Source of the DNA: an uncultured Pseudomonas sp.
GTDB lineage: Bacteria > Pseudomonadota > Gammaproteobacteria > Pseudomonadales > Pseudomonadaceae
Direction of reading: 5' to 3'
DNA length: 58,355 nucleotides
Assembly: GCF_946886105.1 (NCBI RefSeq)
Contig: NZ_CAMPHV010000035.1
Coordinates: 1 to 58,355, forward strand
A program made the translations under genes and the position numbers. Shown here in pieces: positions 8,093 through 17,979 of the stretch. Position 1 is the stretch's first letter. Every line of letters starts with the position of its first letter. Under the pieces are notes generated by a model. It worked only from the letters and a program-made list of their open reading frames with translations. It did not search any database and was not told the origin of the DNA.

Positions 8093-8995
8093 TCAGGCAC
8101 GCACCGCGGCGGCGACCGCGGGTAGCTTCTTGGGCTTACGAAACACCAGCACGTTGCCGAGCATCACCAGCAGCAGGCCGAACAGCGCGGTGAGCGTCCA
8201 CTGGTAGCCCTCGAGAAACACCGAGATATTCAGCGCCACCACCGGGAACAGCACCGTGCAATAGGCCGCCCGCTCCGGCCCCATGCGTCCGACCAGGGTC
8301 AGATAGGCGGTGAAACCGATCACCGAACCGGGGATCGCCAGATAGAGCAACGAACCGACATAACGCGTGCTCCATTCGAACGTGAAGGGCGTACCGCTCA
8401 ACGCACAGATCGCCGAGAGGATCAGCGCGCCGTAGAGCATGCCCCAGGCGTTGGTCGTCCATGGTTTGAGACCGGCCTTCTGCTGCAAGCTGGACAGCAT
8501 GTTGCCGGCGGAGAAGCACAGCGTGCCGATCAGCGCCAAACCTATGCCCAGCAGGGTTTCGCGGCTGGCGGCGTGCCCGGCCAGTTCGGGCCAGAACAGC
8601 AAACCCAAGCCCGCCAACCCCAGGGCGCCGCCGGCCAACACATTGGCAGCGATGCGCTGCTTGAACAACAGCCGGGCATTCAAGGCATTCCACAGCGTCG
8701 CCGTGGAAAAGATCACCGCGATCAAACCGCTGGGTATCCACTGGCTGGCGGTGTAGAAGCACAAGAAGTTGATGCAGAACAGGCACAGGCCCTGGGCCAG
8801 GCAAATCGCCTGGCCACGGGCATCGAGCTTCTGCAGGCGACCGCTGAGCGCCAACACGACGAACAATACCGCCGCGGCCAGGGCGAAGCGATAGACGATG
8901 GACGCGGCAACCGCGACCTCGCCCAGCTGTAACTTGATGGCGATCCAGGTGGTACCCCAGATCAATACGGTCAACAGATACAACGACAGGTTCAT
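8093..8995 (-). CDS. DMT superfamily (EamA) transporter
   Basis: A 300-residue integral membrane protein with about ten hydrophobic segments arranged as two EamA repeats. It begins with the typical LLTVLIWGTTWIAIKLQLG, and the second repeat starts around TLLGIGLALIGTLCFSAGN. Such proteins export or import amino acids and related metabolites in the inner membrane. A short basic tail (RKPKKL) ends the protein. It could be transcribed together with the MarR gene downstream. Confidence 0.9.
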   Translation of the reverse strand: MNLSLYLLTVLIWGTTWIAIKLQLGEVAVAASIVYRFALAAAVLFVVLALSGRLQKLDARGQAICLAQGLCLFCINFLCFYTASQWIPSGLIAVIFSTATLWNALNARLLFKQRIAANVLAGGALGLAGLGLLFWPELAGHAASRETLLGIGLALIGTLCFSAGNMLSSLQQKAGLKPWTTNAWGMLYGALILSAICALSGTPFTFEWSTRYVGSLLYLAIPGSVIGFTAYLTLVGRMGPERAAYCTVLFPVVALNISVFLEGYQWTLTALFGLLLVMLGNVLVFRKPKKLPAVAAAVRA

Positions 8996-9193
8996 CGCAC
9001 GACTCCCGGTAGATAGCCGAAAGTCTGCGCCGCGCCCGACACGAACGCTTGCATAAAATTGCGGGTTTTACCCGCGGCTAGAATGTGAAACCTTCACAAA
9101 ACAGCGGCGCCGGCCTTGCCTTTTGCCTGCACCGGCGTCATAAGCTCGTGCCCTGGCACATCGTCACTGCAATCGTCACTGCAAAGGAACTGC

Positions 9194-9706
9194 ATGAAAC
9201 GCCCACGTAAACGCCATCTGCTTTTGCTCGTCCTGCTCGCCTGGCTGTTCGCCCCTGAATGGCCGCGGATACCGGTACAGGGCGCCAGCACCCAAGATTG
9301 GAATAGACAGACTTTCTGGTTCGAGCCCTGGGGCCGTTCCGGGGTGCACAAGGGCATCGATATCTTCGCCCGCCGCGGCACCGCGGTGGTGGCGCCGACC
9401 TATGGGCTGGTGCTGTTCCGTGGCGAGATCGACATGGGCGGCAAAGTGATCGTCATGCTGGGGCCGAAATGGCGCCTGCATTACTTCGCCCACCTCGACA
9501 GCCTGGACGTCTACCCCGGCCAACCGCTAACGCCCGGCAAGCGGCTCGGCGCCCTGGGCGACACCGGCAATGCCCTCGGCAAGCCGCCCCATCTGCATTA
9601 CACCATCGTCACGCTGGCGCCTTACCCCTGGCGCATCGACGGCAGCACCCAGGGTTGGAAGAAGATGTTCTACCTCGACCCGGATCGGATACTCGGCAAC
9701 CCATAG
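9194..9706 (+). CDS. M23 family metallopeptidase (LytM-type)
   Basis: 170 residues with one N-terminal hydrophobic segment (about 9-21, preceded by basic MKRPRKRH), so it is secreted or anchored in the periplasm. The M23 zinc ligands are present: His52 and Asp56 in HKGIDIF, and His133/His135 in HLHY. The active-site region GDTGNALGKPPHLHY is complete, so an active peptidoglycan endopeptidase is likely. AAAGGAA sits just ahead of the ATG at 9194. It is a short single-domain member without a LysM or coiled-coil extension. Confidence 0.92.
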   Translation: MKRPRKRHLLLLVLLAWLFAPEWPRIPVQGASTQDWNRQTFWFEPWGRSGVHKGIDIFARRGTAVVAPTYGLVLFRGEIDMGGKVIVMLGPKWRLHYFAHLDSLDVYPGQPLTPGKRLGALGDTGNALGKPPHLHYTIVTLAPYPWRIDGSTQGWKKMFYLDPDRILGNP

Positions 9707-9893
9707 CCCCGGCCAAGTGCGCATCCATTTTTAATAATTAATCACTACTTAAATAGCGATTAATACCTCGTACAAATATATATAGCCATTCGACAGCACT
9801 GCCTCCGAGAACTAATTTAAACAAGCACGACCACAGCAAAAACAACGGCCGACCCAGTCCGGTTGTACCTTCGTGCGGTCTGAGGGTTGCAGC

Positions 9894-10649
9894 ATGTTCA
9901 TTCGAATTACAAAACTGATCGTAATTATAATCGCGACCATTATTTCGACATTGATGCATGCCGCCTCCCCTTGGGAAAACCTCGATTTCATTACCGAAGA
10001 ATTTCCGCCCTACAACTACACGGAGAGCGGTATAGCCCGTGGCATTACGGTCGATGTGCTACTGGAATCGGCCGCATTGGCCGGGCTACCCCTCGAGCGC
10101 CGGCACATCCGCTCGATGCCCTGGGCCCGTGGTTATCAAATGGCGCAGAAGGGCCCTGGCGTGCTGCTGTTCTCGATGACCCGCACCAACGATCGCGAGC
10201 ACCTGTTCAAATGGGTCGGGCCGATCGTACCCACTCGCATCGTCTTGCTGGCGCGCCGTGGTCAACAACTGCAGATGACCAAGCCAAGCGATCTGAGCAC
10301 CTATAAGATCGGCGTCATTCGCGACGATATCGGCCATCAACTGCTCAACCAACTGGGTATTGAAAACAAGGACCTGCAAATCTCGTCCAGCGCGGTGGGC
10401 TTGGCGAATATGCTGGAAAGAGGCCGCATCGATTTTTGGGCCTACGACGAAATCACCGCCATCTGGTTTATCAAGAAGTTGGGGCTCGATAGCTCCCGCT
10501 TCACCTCGGCGTATACCCTTAAAGATGGCGAGACCTATTACGCCTTCAGCCTGGATACCGACGATGCGCAAATAGCCGCCCTACAAAAAGGGCTGGATCA
10601 GTTGAAACAACAACAGCGTTATCTGGACATTATCAACGCCTATAAATAA
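9894..10649 (+). CDS. Orphan periplasmic substrate-binding protein (SBP family 3)
   Basis: 251 residues, an ABC amino-acid-type periplasmic binding protein (SBP_bac_3). A signal peptide of about 23 residues ends LMHAASP. The mature start FITEEFPPYNYTESG, then MPWARGY and FKWVGP, follow the family pattern. No permease or ATPase gene lies nearby, so it may act as a sensor-type or stand-alone binding protein. It closely resembles the product of the gene at 31910 (shared PWARGY, RT..RE, F.WVGP blocks). The ATG at 9894 is preferred to 9873 because the signal peptide then begins correctly and GAGGG precedes it. Confidence 0.85.
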   Translation: MFIRITKLIVIIIATIISTLMHAASPWENLDFITEEFPPYNYTESGIARGITVDVLLESAALAGLPLERRHIRSMPWARGYQMAQKGPGVLLFSMTRTNDREHLFKWVGPIVPTRIVLLARRGQQLQMTKPSDLSTYKIGVIRDDIGHQLLNQLGIENKDLQISSSAVGLANMLERGRIDFWAYDEITAIWFIKKLGLDSSRFTSAYTLKDGETYYAFSLDTDDAQIAALQKGLDQLKQQQRYLDIINAYK

Positions 10650-10669
10650 CCGGCTATGCAATAGCCGGT
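10649..10669. terminator. Hairpin between convergent genes
   Basis: ACCGGCTA (10649-10656) pairs with TAGCCGGT (10662-10669) over a 5-base loop, overlapping the stop codon of the binding-protein gene and lying 16 bases from the end of the convergent desaturase gene. No U tract follows on either strand, so it may act weakly in both directions. Confidence 0.4.
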
Positions 10670-10685
10670 CATGCCACGAACCCGG

Positions 10686-11729
10686 TCAACCGGTCACGGG
10701 CTCCGCGATCCTCTCGGCGGCCGGGAAGCGGTAGCCTTCCTTGCCCACATAGCGCTGCGTCCGCTCATCCCAGAGCCGCAGGCGCATCGCCTTGAACCCC
10801 GCCAGAAAGGGGATCACCGGCGAATCGGCGAATATCTCGTTGTCCTTCCAGCAGCGCTCCAGATGGTAGTTGGGGATGTGCGGTATCAGGTGGTGGACGT
10901 TGTGAATGCCGATGCCCGCCGAGAACCAGCGCAAGATCGGCGGGTAGAGAAACACCGACGAGCCATGCACGGCGCTGTCGACGAAATTCCACGCCTGCGG
11001 CTGATACCAGCGCGACGCCTCGAAATGGTGATTGATATAGAACAGAAACAGCATGATCGGCGTGCCGAGGGCGTAGCTGAGCAGCTGGATCAGGAACAGC
11101 AGACCGAAGCCGGTGGACCACAGCGCCACTGCGACCAGCAGGATCGCCAGATTGGTCAAATGCACGGACAGGTGCACGTGCCGCGGCCAGCTTTTATCCG
11201 CGACCACCCGGGTGAAGATCAGCTGCTTGTAGAGCGCGTGCAGGGTGAACAGAAAGGCCGGGTGACGCAGTATCCGATAGCAGAGACGCCGTCTGGGACT
11301 CAGCGCCTGATACTCGCGAACCGTGAGAATCGGCATGTCGCCGATGCCGGTGCGGGATAGGTCGTTGGTGCTGCCGTGGTGGTAGTTATGCTCGTGTTGC
11401 CAATGATGCGCCGGCATGAAAAACAGCATGCCCATCAACGGCCCGAGGCTGTCGTTGACGCGTTTGGAGCGAAACAGCGAGCCATGCATGACATCGTGGA
11501 ACAACACGAAGATGCGCGACAGGAACAGGCCGTTGAGCATCAGCAGCGGGATAGTGATCCACAGCGGCCCGCTCCAATTCTGATAGATCAGGTAGTTCAG
11601 GACGAAATGCGGGATCAGCGTGGCTAGGATCTGCCAGGTCGAGCGCAGCGGGTTGGGCACCGCATAGCGCTGCGTCATCTCGGCCAGCTGGGCTCTGATG
11701 TGTTTGTCGTGCGGCTTCTGAACGGACAT
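10686..11729 (-). CDS. Membrane fatty acid desaturase
   Basis: 347 residues of the membrane di-iron desaturase family. The three histidine boxes are present: HDVMH (78-82), HEHNYHH (112-118) and HNVHH in the C-terminal third. Long hydrophobic stretches between the boxes fit four transmembrane helices. It should introduce a double bond or hydroxyl into a membrane acyl chain; substrate and position are unknown. The ATG at 11729 has AGGAGG 11 bases upstream. It lies 54 bases after the DUF2156 gene, which follows the PF10118 gene; all three are probably one operon. Confidence 0.9.
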   Translation of the reverse strand: MSVQKPHDKHIRAQLAEMTQRYAVPNPLRSTWQILATLIPHFVLNYLIYQNWSGPLWITIPLLMLNGLFLSRIFVLFHDVMHGSLFRSKRVNDSLGPLMGMLFFMPAHHWQHEHNYHHGSTNDLSRTGIGDMPILTVREYQALSPRRRLCYRILRHPAFLFTLHALYKQLIFTRVVADKSWPRHVHLSVHLTNLAILLVAVALWSTGFGLLFLIQLLSYALGTPIMLFLFYINHHFEASRWYQPQAWNFVDSAVHGSSVFLYPPILRWFSAGIGIHNVHHLIPHIPNYHLERCWKDNEIFADSPVIPFLAGFKAMRLRLWDERTQRYVGKEGYRFPAAERIAEPVTG

Positions 11730-11783
11730 ATGCAGCCATGCCTCCTGGTGTTGCTGCCCGCGGCTGTTGCGGGACAGGCCTGT

Positions 11784-12836
11784 TTACAAGGTGCCCAGCG
11801 CCCTGAGAATGCCCAGCAAGTGGTAGAGCTTGAGCGTCGGGATGCCGGCGATAAAGGAAGGCTGCTGCTGCGCGCAGTATTTTTCCTTGTGAAAGAAGTT
11901 GCCCTGGCAGGGGTAGATGAACGAGCAGCGGCGATAGATGAAGTCGAACCCCCGAGCAACCAGGCGATTGTGCGGATAGGCCTCGCCGCTTTTCAGCGCC
12001 AGCGGCGAGAGCCCCAGCGAAAGAACTTCCCGGCCCTCGGCTTTGAACTGGTTGATCGCCTGCAACACGATGGCATCGTTGGTGCCGTTCGGCGCGTCCT
12101 TGAGCGCCCGCGATGCGTTGTGCAGGTAGCCGATTACCCGGCCATCGCGGTACATCGGATCGAACACCGCGAGGGCGAGCAGACGGCCCTGGCGGCGCGC
12201 CCAGAAATACCTGACACCCTCCTCGTCATACAGAACCAGCGGTCGCACCAGGCCGGCGAGATCCTTGCCGCCCTTGCGCGAAAGCCATTCACGGTTGAGT
12301 TCGCGCAGCTCTGCGCCGTCCAGCTCGCCGAGCCGTCCCTCCTGCACCTCGACGCCTTCGCTACGGGCTTTGTTGCGCCAGCGGCGCAGGTGGCTGTAGT
12401 GCTTGCCACGCAGTTCGGCATCGAAACCGGCCAGCTCGATATTCCAGTTCACCCCGAATTCGTTCACTGGGTAGCCGCGCGCGCTCACCACATCGGCGAA
12501 GTCGCGGCCGATATCGAGAAACACGGTTACGGCCGCATCGTTCGCGGCGGCGTAAGCGTCCAGCAGCGCCGCGAAGTCGGCTTTTGCGGCGACCGGGTCG
12601 CCGATGACCACATGCATGCCACGTGGTGCGAACAGCGGGTGCCTGACCGGGATATAGGCCAGGTAACCCAACTGCTCATGCACGAAGTGCAGGGCGCCGG
12701 GCTGTAGCGAGGAATAGGCCATGGCGCCGCTACCGTGGCGCAGGAGAAAGCGCCATAGCCGCGCATCGTGCGGCGAAGAGTCATGCGGCGCCGCGGCGGC
12801 GAAGTCGTCGAGCGCAACGCTGGAGGTGGGGTGCAT
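11784..12836 (-). CDS. DUF2156 / phosphatidylglycerol lysyltransferase-like domain protein
   Basis: 350 residues resembling the C-terminal GNAT-like half of MprF/LPG synthase (DUF2156). Family-type segments include YLAYIPVRHPLFAPRGMHVVIGDPV, the paired GNAT-like folds, and LSLGLSPLA near the C-terminus. Unlike MprF it has no flippase transmembrane region, so it is a stand-alone soluble or peripheral enzyme. It probably transfers an aminoacyl or acyl group to a lipid or small molecule; this is inferred from family. Its ATG is 4 bases after the stop of the PF10118 gene, so translation is likely coupled. Confidence 0.8.
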   Translation of the reverse strand: MHPTSSVALDDFAAAAPHDSSPHDARLWRFLLRHGSGAMAYSSLQPGALHFVHEQLGYLAYIPVRHPLFAPRGMHVVIGDPVAAKADFAALLDAYAAANDAAVTVFLDIGRDFADVVSARGYPVNEFGVNWNIELAGFDAELRGKHYSHLRRWRNKARSEGVEVQEGRLGELDGAELRELNREWLSRKGGKDLAGLVRPLVLYDEEGVRYFWARRQGRLLALAVFDPMYRDGRVIGYLHNASRALKDAPNGTNDAIVLQAINQFKAEGREVLSLGLSPLALKSGEAYPHNRLVARGFDFIYRRCSFIYPCQGNFFHKEKYCAQQQPSFIAGIPTLKLYHLLGILRALGTL

Positions 12837-12840
12837 CGCA

Positions 12841-13701
12841 TCAGCCTCCGGTTGTTTGGGTTTCAGCTGTATCTGCGCGGATGATCCGCTTGCTCAGCAC
12901 GTGCTCGGCAAGCGCGTAGTTGTCGGTGTCGGCGGGATGGAAGCCGCGCTTGAGCACCTGCAGGCAGCCACGGGTCATGCGCTGCGCGAAGCGTTCATCG
13001 CGAAAGAAGTAGCGAAAGGCGCGGCGCCAGGTGCTTGGACGAAACAGCTGGCCGTCCTGACGCAACAAGGTGGCGCAGGCCAGGGCCAGATAGCTCATGT
13101 TGACCAGATAGGCCATCACCACCCCATAACCGAGCCAGAAACGGCTGCCCTCGACCGCGTGATAGACGTCGAAAGCCACCGACTTGTGCTCGATTTCCTC
13201 GGCGAAGTGCCACTCGTACAGCGCCCGCGCGCGCGCCTCGCAATGCCGCAGCTGGCCGCTGCCCAGGGTGATTTCGGCGAAGAGTTCGTTGATCCGCTCG
13301 ACGCCGACCACGAAGGCCAGCTGCTGTCGCGGTGTCGAGGTCGGGGTGAGAATCTTGAACGAGAGAAAACCGGTGAAACCCCGGAAGGTGCGCAGTTTGA
13401 AACCCTGACGCTGCAACACCTCGAGAAACTGCTCGTGGCCGCGGGAGTGTGAGAGCTCCTGGCCGATAAGGCCGCGGGCCTCCTTGTGCAGGGCAGGGTC
13501 TTCGATCCGATCGAGGTACTTCTTGATCGTCTGCACGATAAAGGTTTCGCCGTCGGGGATGGTCAGCGAATAGGCATTCAGCCAATGGGTCAGGAAGACG
13601 TCGTCCCGGACCCAGATGCGCGGCGTTTCCTGCTCGTCGTACTGCACGTCGAAGCGCCGTGCGGTGAGGGTTTGCCGCGTGGCGGTGGCGTTCTCGCTCA
13701 T
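12841..13701 (-). CDS. PF10118 metal-dependent hydrolase-like protein
   Basis: 286 residues of the family annotated as predicted metal-dependent hydrolase (PF10118). It is alpha-helical with candidate metal ligands in QELSHSRGHEQF and in YEWHFAEEIEHKSVAFDVYH; the E..H/E..H spacing recalls ferritin-like di-iron proteins. The biochemical role of the family is not settled. The ATG at 13701 is preferred to 13719 because GAGGA lies 7 bases upstream. First gene of a probable three-gene unit with DUF2156 and the desaturase, and divergent from an AraC regulator. Confidence 0.82.
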   Translation of the reverse strand: MSENATATRQTLTARRFDVQYDEQETPRIWVRDDVFLTHWLNAYSLTIPDGETFIVQTIKKYLDRIEDPALHKEARGLIGQELSHSRGHEQFLEVLQRQGFKLRTFRGFTGFLSFKILTPTSTPRQQLAFVVGVERINELFAEITLGSGQLRHCEARARALYEWHFAEEIEHKSVAFDVYHAVEGSRFWLGYGVVMAYLVNMSYLALACATLLRQDGQLFRPSTWRRAFRYFFRDERFAQRMTRGCLQVLKRGFHPADTDNYALAEHVLSKRIIRADTAETQTTGG

Positions 13702-13933
13702 CGAGCCGTCCTCTTGCATAGTTATTGTGCGGAGGCCTCAAGGGCTGCCCTTGACGTCAAACGCAGAAACCTTAAACACAATCGCCAGCCCTCGACATCG
13801 GCCGAATGACGTATTGCCAGGGAACGCGCCCGACCGGCGAGAGCCCGTCGCTTGCCGATTCTTGCGCTTTTTCACGCCGCGGGGCTGGCGCGCGACAACG
13901 CGCGGAGTAGCATGGACCGGCAGAGGAAAACCC

Positions 13934-14809
13934 ATGTCGCAACTCGATCAAAGCCAGGTATTTCTGGCGATGTACAGCTCGCCCAATTCCAGACTGTTGC
14001 ACAGCGCCGAGCTGGGCGACGGGCTGGCGGCTGCAAGCTGGAGCAACAGCCATGACACCCGCGACTACGAGGCGCCGAGCCATCACACGCTGTCCTGCTA
14101 CCTGGCCGGCGGCACCGGCACCTTTCGCCGCGAACGCCCGCATGACAAAGGCGCGCCGGACAAGCTGTGCATCCTGCCGGCGGGGCATGAGTCGGCCTGG
14201 GTGATCAATGGCGACATTCATCTGGTGCATCTGTATGTCAGCCAGGAGCAGTTCGCCCTCGGCGCGGTTCGCCTGCTCGATCGCGAACCCCGCGAGCTGC
14301 AGTTGCGCGAAGGCACCTTTCTCGACGACCCGCAGCAGGCCCAGCGTTTCCGTGAGCTCAGCCGGCTCGATTGGCGCGAGCCCGGCGAACGCCTGCTGAC
14401 CAGCAGCCTGGCTCATGACCTGCTCGACCATGCGCTGCTGTCGCAAGTCGGCCGACGCGATGGCTTGCGCCTGACCGGCGGTCTGGCGCCGGCGCAACGC
14501 AAACGCCTGCGCGAATTCATCGACTGCCACTTGGACGAGCCCCTGAGCCTGGGGCAGCTGGCCCGGCTGTGCGCGCTGTCCGAATACCATTTCGCGCGGA
14601 TGTTCAGCCTCAGCTTCGGCGTGCCGCCGCACCGCTATCTGCTGGCGCGCCGCGTCGAACGAGCCCGCGAGCTGCTGCGCACCAGCCAATTACCTTTCGG
14701 CGAAATCGCCCTGGCTTGCGGCTTCGCCAGCGCCAGCCATTTCAGCAACCGCTTCCGCCAGGCCGTGGGTGCGACGCCGGGGCAATACCGCAGCACATTC
14801 ACCGGCTGA
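13934..14809 (+). CDS. AraC family transcriptional regulator
   Basis: 291 residues: a cupin-like ligand-binding N-terminal half (about 1-170) and a C-terminal AraC DNA-binding domain with two HTH motifs (LSLGQLARLCALSEYHFARMF and FGEIALACGFASASHFSNRF), ending in the family signature VGATPGQYR. The ATG at 13934 follows AGAGGAAAA. It is divergent from the PF10118-DUF2156-desaturase genes across 232 bases, so it may control them; the inducer is unknown. Confidence 0.9.
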   Translation: MSQLDQSQVFLAMYSSPNSRLLHSAELGDGLAAASWSNSHDTRDYEAPSHHTLSCYLAGGTGTFRRERPHDKGAPDKLCILPAGHESAWVINGDIHLVHLYVSQEQFALGAVRLLDREPRELQLREGTFLDDPQQAQRFRELSRLDWREPGERLLTSSLAHDLLDHALLSQVGRRDGLRLTGGLAPAQRKRLREFIDCHLDEPLSLGQLARLCALSEYHFARMFSLSFGVPPHRYLLARRVERARELLRTSQLPFGEIALACGFASASHFSNRFRQAVGATPGQYRSTFTG

Positions 14810-14976
14810 GCCCTCGACCGCCCCCGCAGGACAGCGTCGAGCAACCGATCCCCCTCGCCCAGCCTTGCGTCCGTAACGGGCTGCTAATCGACCTGGGCTG
14901 TGCCAGAATCATCGGCTTTGTCGACCGTTGGCCGCGTCATGCTCACACTCCACCATTCCGCCGCGAGCTCCGCCTG

Positions 14977-17610
14977 ATGGCCCTGGAAACGCTCCAGTTA
15001 CGCCAGGCCGATTGGCGCGCGGAATTCGGCTCCGGCGCTTTAGAGCGCGGCCAAGGCTATGCCAAACAAGGCCGCAGCACCCTGCTGAGCATCAAGGACG
15101 GCACCCTGCTCGCCAGTTGCCGCGGCTCGGGGGCGCAAACCTATCAGCAGCGCATCCTGTTGTTGCCCGACGGCGATACCTGGCAGGTGATCGGCCATTG
15201 CAGTTGTCCGGTGGGCCGCAACTGCAAGCATGTGGTCGCCGCCCTGCTGACCCTGGAAAACCAGCAAGCCGCCGGGATCGATCTCAGCCCGCTGATCGAA
15301 CCGCGCGCCGATGTGCTCGAAGAGCCTCTGGAGGGCATCCAGCCGCAGCCGGTACTGACCCTCGGCAGCCATGTGCGCGTGCATTTCGATGCGCGCAAAG
15401 GCCGCATGCACGAACAGATCCATCATCGCGCCGCCCTGGCCTTCGACTATCAGGGCCACCGCGCCTTCGGCAAGGCGGTGAAAGACCTGATAGTGCGCCC
15501 GGCAATCGACCGGCGTCTGCGCATCGTCCGCGATGCCGAGGCCGAGGCGGCGCTGCGTAAACGCTTGGAAGAAACCGGCTTGCAGCGCGCCCTGAGGCAA
15601 AGCGAGGCGCTGCCCGAGGAAGCCGGCGAGCCGTTCGAACTGAGCAGCGATGGCGCCTGGCTGAGCTTCGTGCAGGAGCAACTGCCGCGCTTGCGCGAGC
15701 AGGGCTGGCAGATCCAAATGCAGCCGGATTTCCACTTCAACCTGGCGCGCGTCGACGACTGGTACGGCGAGATCGAGGAACAGCCGGAAACCGGCTGGTT
15801 CGACCTGGAGCTGGGCATCGAAGTCGACGGTCAACGCATCAGCCTGCTGCCGATTCTGCTACAGGCGATCCGCCGCACGCCCTGGCTGCTGACCAACGAG
15901 GCCGTGGCCCAGCGTCAAGCAGGCGAGATGCTGCTGGTCAGTTTGCCGCACAGCCACAAGCGCATCGCCCTGCCCTTCGCCCGCTTGCAACCGCTGCTGA
16001 GCACCCTGGGCGAACTGTTCTTCCGCGACAGCGAGGAAGTCGGCCAACGCTTGCGCCTGCCGCGCGCCGACGCCGCGCGTCTAAGCGGCCTGGAACAAGG
16101 CCTGGGCTTGAAATGGCAAGGCGGCGAGCAATTGCGCGCCTTCGCCCAACGCTTGCAATCCGTCGCCGAACAGAGCGTGGCCGCCCCCGCGGGTTTGCAG
16201 GCCGAACTGCGCCCCTACCAGCTGCATGGCCTGAACTGGATGCAGAGCCTCTGCGAATTGCAGGTCGGCGGCGTGCTGGCCGACGACATGGGCCTGGGCA
16301 AAACCCTGCAGACCCTGGCGCATATCCTCAGCGAGAAACAGGCCGGGCGCCTGACCCAGCCAGCGTTGATCGTCATGCCCACCAGCCTGATCCCCAACTG
16401 GCAGGACGAAGCCGCGCGCTTCACTCCGGACCTGCGCGTCCTGACCCTGCACGGGCCGCAGCGGCGTGCGCAGTTCAAGCTGATCGCAGACCACGACATC
16501 GTCCTGACCACCTACGCCCTGCTGCCGCGCGACCTCAAGAGCCTGGCCGCGCAGCCCTATCGCCTGCTGATTCTCGACGAGGCGCAGAACATCAAGAACC
16601 CGCGCAGCAAGGCCGCCCTCGCCGCCGGCCAATTGCAGGCCTGGCAACGCCTGTGCCTGACCGGCACGCCGTTGGAAAATCACCTGGGCGAACTCTGGTC
16701 ACTGTTCAACTTCCTCATGCCCGGCTGGCTCGGCGACGCCAAGAGCTTCGCCCGCGACTACCGCACTCCCATCGAAAAACACGCCAACCAGCAGCGTCTG
16801 GCGCACCTGCGCGGACGTATCAAGCCCTTCGTCCTGCGGCGCAAGAAAGAACAGGTGGCGCGCGAGCTGCCGGAAAAAACCGAAATCACCCATTGGGTCG
16901 AACTCAGCGCCGCCCAGCGCGACCGCTATGAAACCCTGCGCCTGGCGATGGACAAGAAAGTGCGCGACGAAATCGCCCGCCAGGGCCTGGCGCGCAGCCA
17001 GATCGTCATCCTCGAAGCGCTGTTGCGCCTGCGCCAGGCCTGCTGCGATCTGCGCCTGCTCGGCGACGACGATGTCCAGCTGAAAAGCAGCGACTCGGGC
17101 AAGCTCAGCACGCTGCTGGAGATGCTCGAAGAGCTGGTCGCCGAAGGCCGCCGGGTGCTGCTGTTTTCCCAGTTCACCTCGATGCTCTCGCTGATCGAAA
17201 CCGAGCTGCAGGCGCGCAAGATCGGCTACGCCAAACTCACCGGCGCCACCCAGGACCGCCGCACGCCGGTGCAACGCTTCCAGGCCGGCGAGTTCGCGGT
17301 GTTTCTGATCAGCCTGAAAGCCGGCGGCGCGGGCCTCAACCTCACCGCCGCCGACACCGTGATCCACTTCGACCCCTGGTGGAACCCGGCCGCCGAAGCC
17401 CAGGCCAGCGATCGCGCCTACCGCATCGGCCAGGACAAACCGGTATTCGTCTACAAACTGATCGCCCGTGGCAGCGTGGAAGAAAAGATTCAGCACCTGC
17501 AAAACGCCAAAGCCACCCTGGCCCAAGGTGTACTGGAAGGCGCCAGCCAAGGCCAATGGCAACTCGGCGAAGAGGACTTGCAAGCCCTGTTCGCGCCCTT
17601 GAGCGACTAA
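14977..17610 (+). CDS. SNF2-family DEAD/DEAH helicase with SWIM zinc finger
   Basis: 877 residues. The N-terminus carries a SWIM zinc finger (Cys75, Cys77, Cys83, His85 in [11 protein letters not shown]). The C-terminal 450 residues form a SNF2 ATPase: motif I in DDMGLGKT, motif II DEAQ in [11 protein letters not shown], motif III in LTGTPLEN, motif V/VI in [11 protein letters not shown] and [10 protein letters not shown]. It is a dsDNA translocase of the RapA/SNF2 type, perhaps in DNA repair or remodelling of protein-DNA complexes. The ATG at 14977 is the first in frame close to the conserved start; upstream codons (from 14569) overlap the AraC gene and look non-coding. Confidence 0.92.
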   Translation: MALETLQLRQADWRAEFGSGALERGQGYAKQGRSTLLSIKDGTLLASCRGSGAQTYQQRILLLPDGDTWQVIGHCSCPVGRNCKHVVAALLTLENQQAAGIDLSPLIEPRADVLEEPLEGIQPQPVLTLGSHVRVHFDARKGRMHEQIHHRAALAFDYQGHRAFGKAVKDLIVRPAIDRRLRIVRDAEAEAALRKRLEETGLQRALRQSEALPEEAGEPFELSSDGAWLSFVQEQLPRLREQGWQIQMQPDFHFNLARVDDWYGEIEEQPETGWFDLELGIEVDGQRISLLPILLQAIRRTPWLLTNEAVAQRQAGEMLLVSLPHSHKRIALPFARLQPLLSTLGELFFRDSEEVGQRLRLPRADAARLSGLEQGLGLKWQGGEQLRAFAQRLQSVAEQSVAAPAGLQAELRPYQLHGLNWMQSLCELQVGGVLADDMGLGKTLQTLAHILSEKQAGRLTQPALIVMPTSLIPNWQDEAARFTPDLRVLTLHGPQRRAQFKLIADHDIVLTTYALLPRDLKSLAAQPYRLLILDEAQNIKNPRSKAALAAGQLQAWQRLCLTGTPLENHLGELWSLFNFLMPGWLGDAKSFARDYRTPIEKHANQQRLAHLRGRIKPFVLRRKKEQVARELPEKTEITHWVELSAAQRDRYETLRLAMDKKVRDEIARQGLARSQIVILEALLRLRQACCDLRLLGDDDVQLKSSDSGKLSTLLEMLEELVAEGRRVLLFSQFTSMLSLIETELQARKIGYAKLTGATQDRRTPVQRFQAGEFAVFLISLKAGGAGLNLTAADTVIHFDPWWNPAAEAQASDRAYRIGQDKPVFVYKLIARGSVEEKIQHLQNAKATLAQGVLEGASQGQWQLGEEDLQALFAPLSD

Positions 17611-17651
17611 CTCGCCCGCCCGACTTAGATACTCAAGGTTTACGGCTGCGC

Positions 17652-17724
17652 AGGGCGGACATACCGAAGGCTTGTCCGCCATCAAGATCGCCAGCGGTGG
17701 ACAAGGCTTCGCCATGTCCACCCT
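17652..17724. repeat. Imperfect 29-bp inverted repeat after the helicase gene
   Basis: 17652-17680 (AGGGCGGACATACCGAAGGC...) is nearly the reverse complement of 17696-17724 (...GCCATGTCCACCCT), with about five mismatches and a 15-base spacer. It is an extragenic palindrome in the 368 bases between the helicase gene and yebG. Confidence 0.7.
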
Positions 17725-17739
17725 ACCAACGAGCGTTTT

Positions 17740-17800
17740 GTAGCCCGGATGAAATCCGGGGAGCGATTGTGCGATCGACATTGCTTCCCGGATTGCGGTG
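17740..17800. repeat. GTAGCCCGGAT-type palindromic repeat
   Basis: GTAGCCCGGATGAAATCCGG begins at 17740 and is answered by TTCCCGGATTGCGGTGCGTA at about 17785-17804. One arm is degraded. It belongs to the repeat family seen at 4254, 31473, 47590 and 52025. Confidence 0.7.
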
Positions 17801-17923
17801 CGTACCACGAACCGTGGCAGACGCTTCAGCGGCGAACTTTCCGCCCTCCCATTCTGGGACGCGGACTAGCGCGCAGGAATTGCCGCTGTTCAAATGCTCG
17901 CGAGTTCTTTATGCTCGCAACCA

Positions 17924-17939
17924 CTGTACAAACAACCAG
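17924..17939 (+). promoter_or_regulatory. LexA (SOS) box upstream of yebG
   Basis: CTGTACAAACAACCAG is a CTG-N10-CAG site, the core requirement for LexA binding, and resembles the Pseudomonas SOS consensus. It ends 40 bases before the yebG ATG, where a promoter would be. yebG is a known SOS gene in E. coli, which supports the call. Confidence 0.85.
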
Positions 17940-17979
17940 TTTCCTATAACCCATCAGCGTGAAGGCGTAGAGGTGATGA

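Noticed and set aside
9061..9075. Small hairpin GCGGGT-TTT-ACCCGC between the EamA and M23 genes
   Set aside because: Only 6 bp stem with a 3-base loop and no U tract; not enough to call a terminator.
14569..14976. N-terminal extension of the SNF2 helicase frame
   Set aside because: It overlaps the AraC gene in another frame and its translation is Arg/Pro-rich with no family similarity; the ATG at 14977 fits better.
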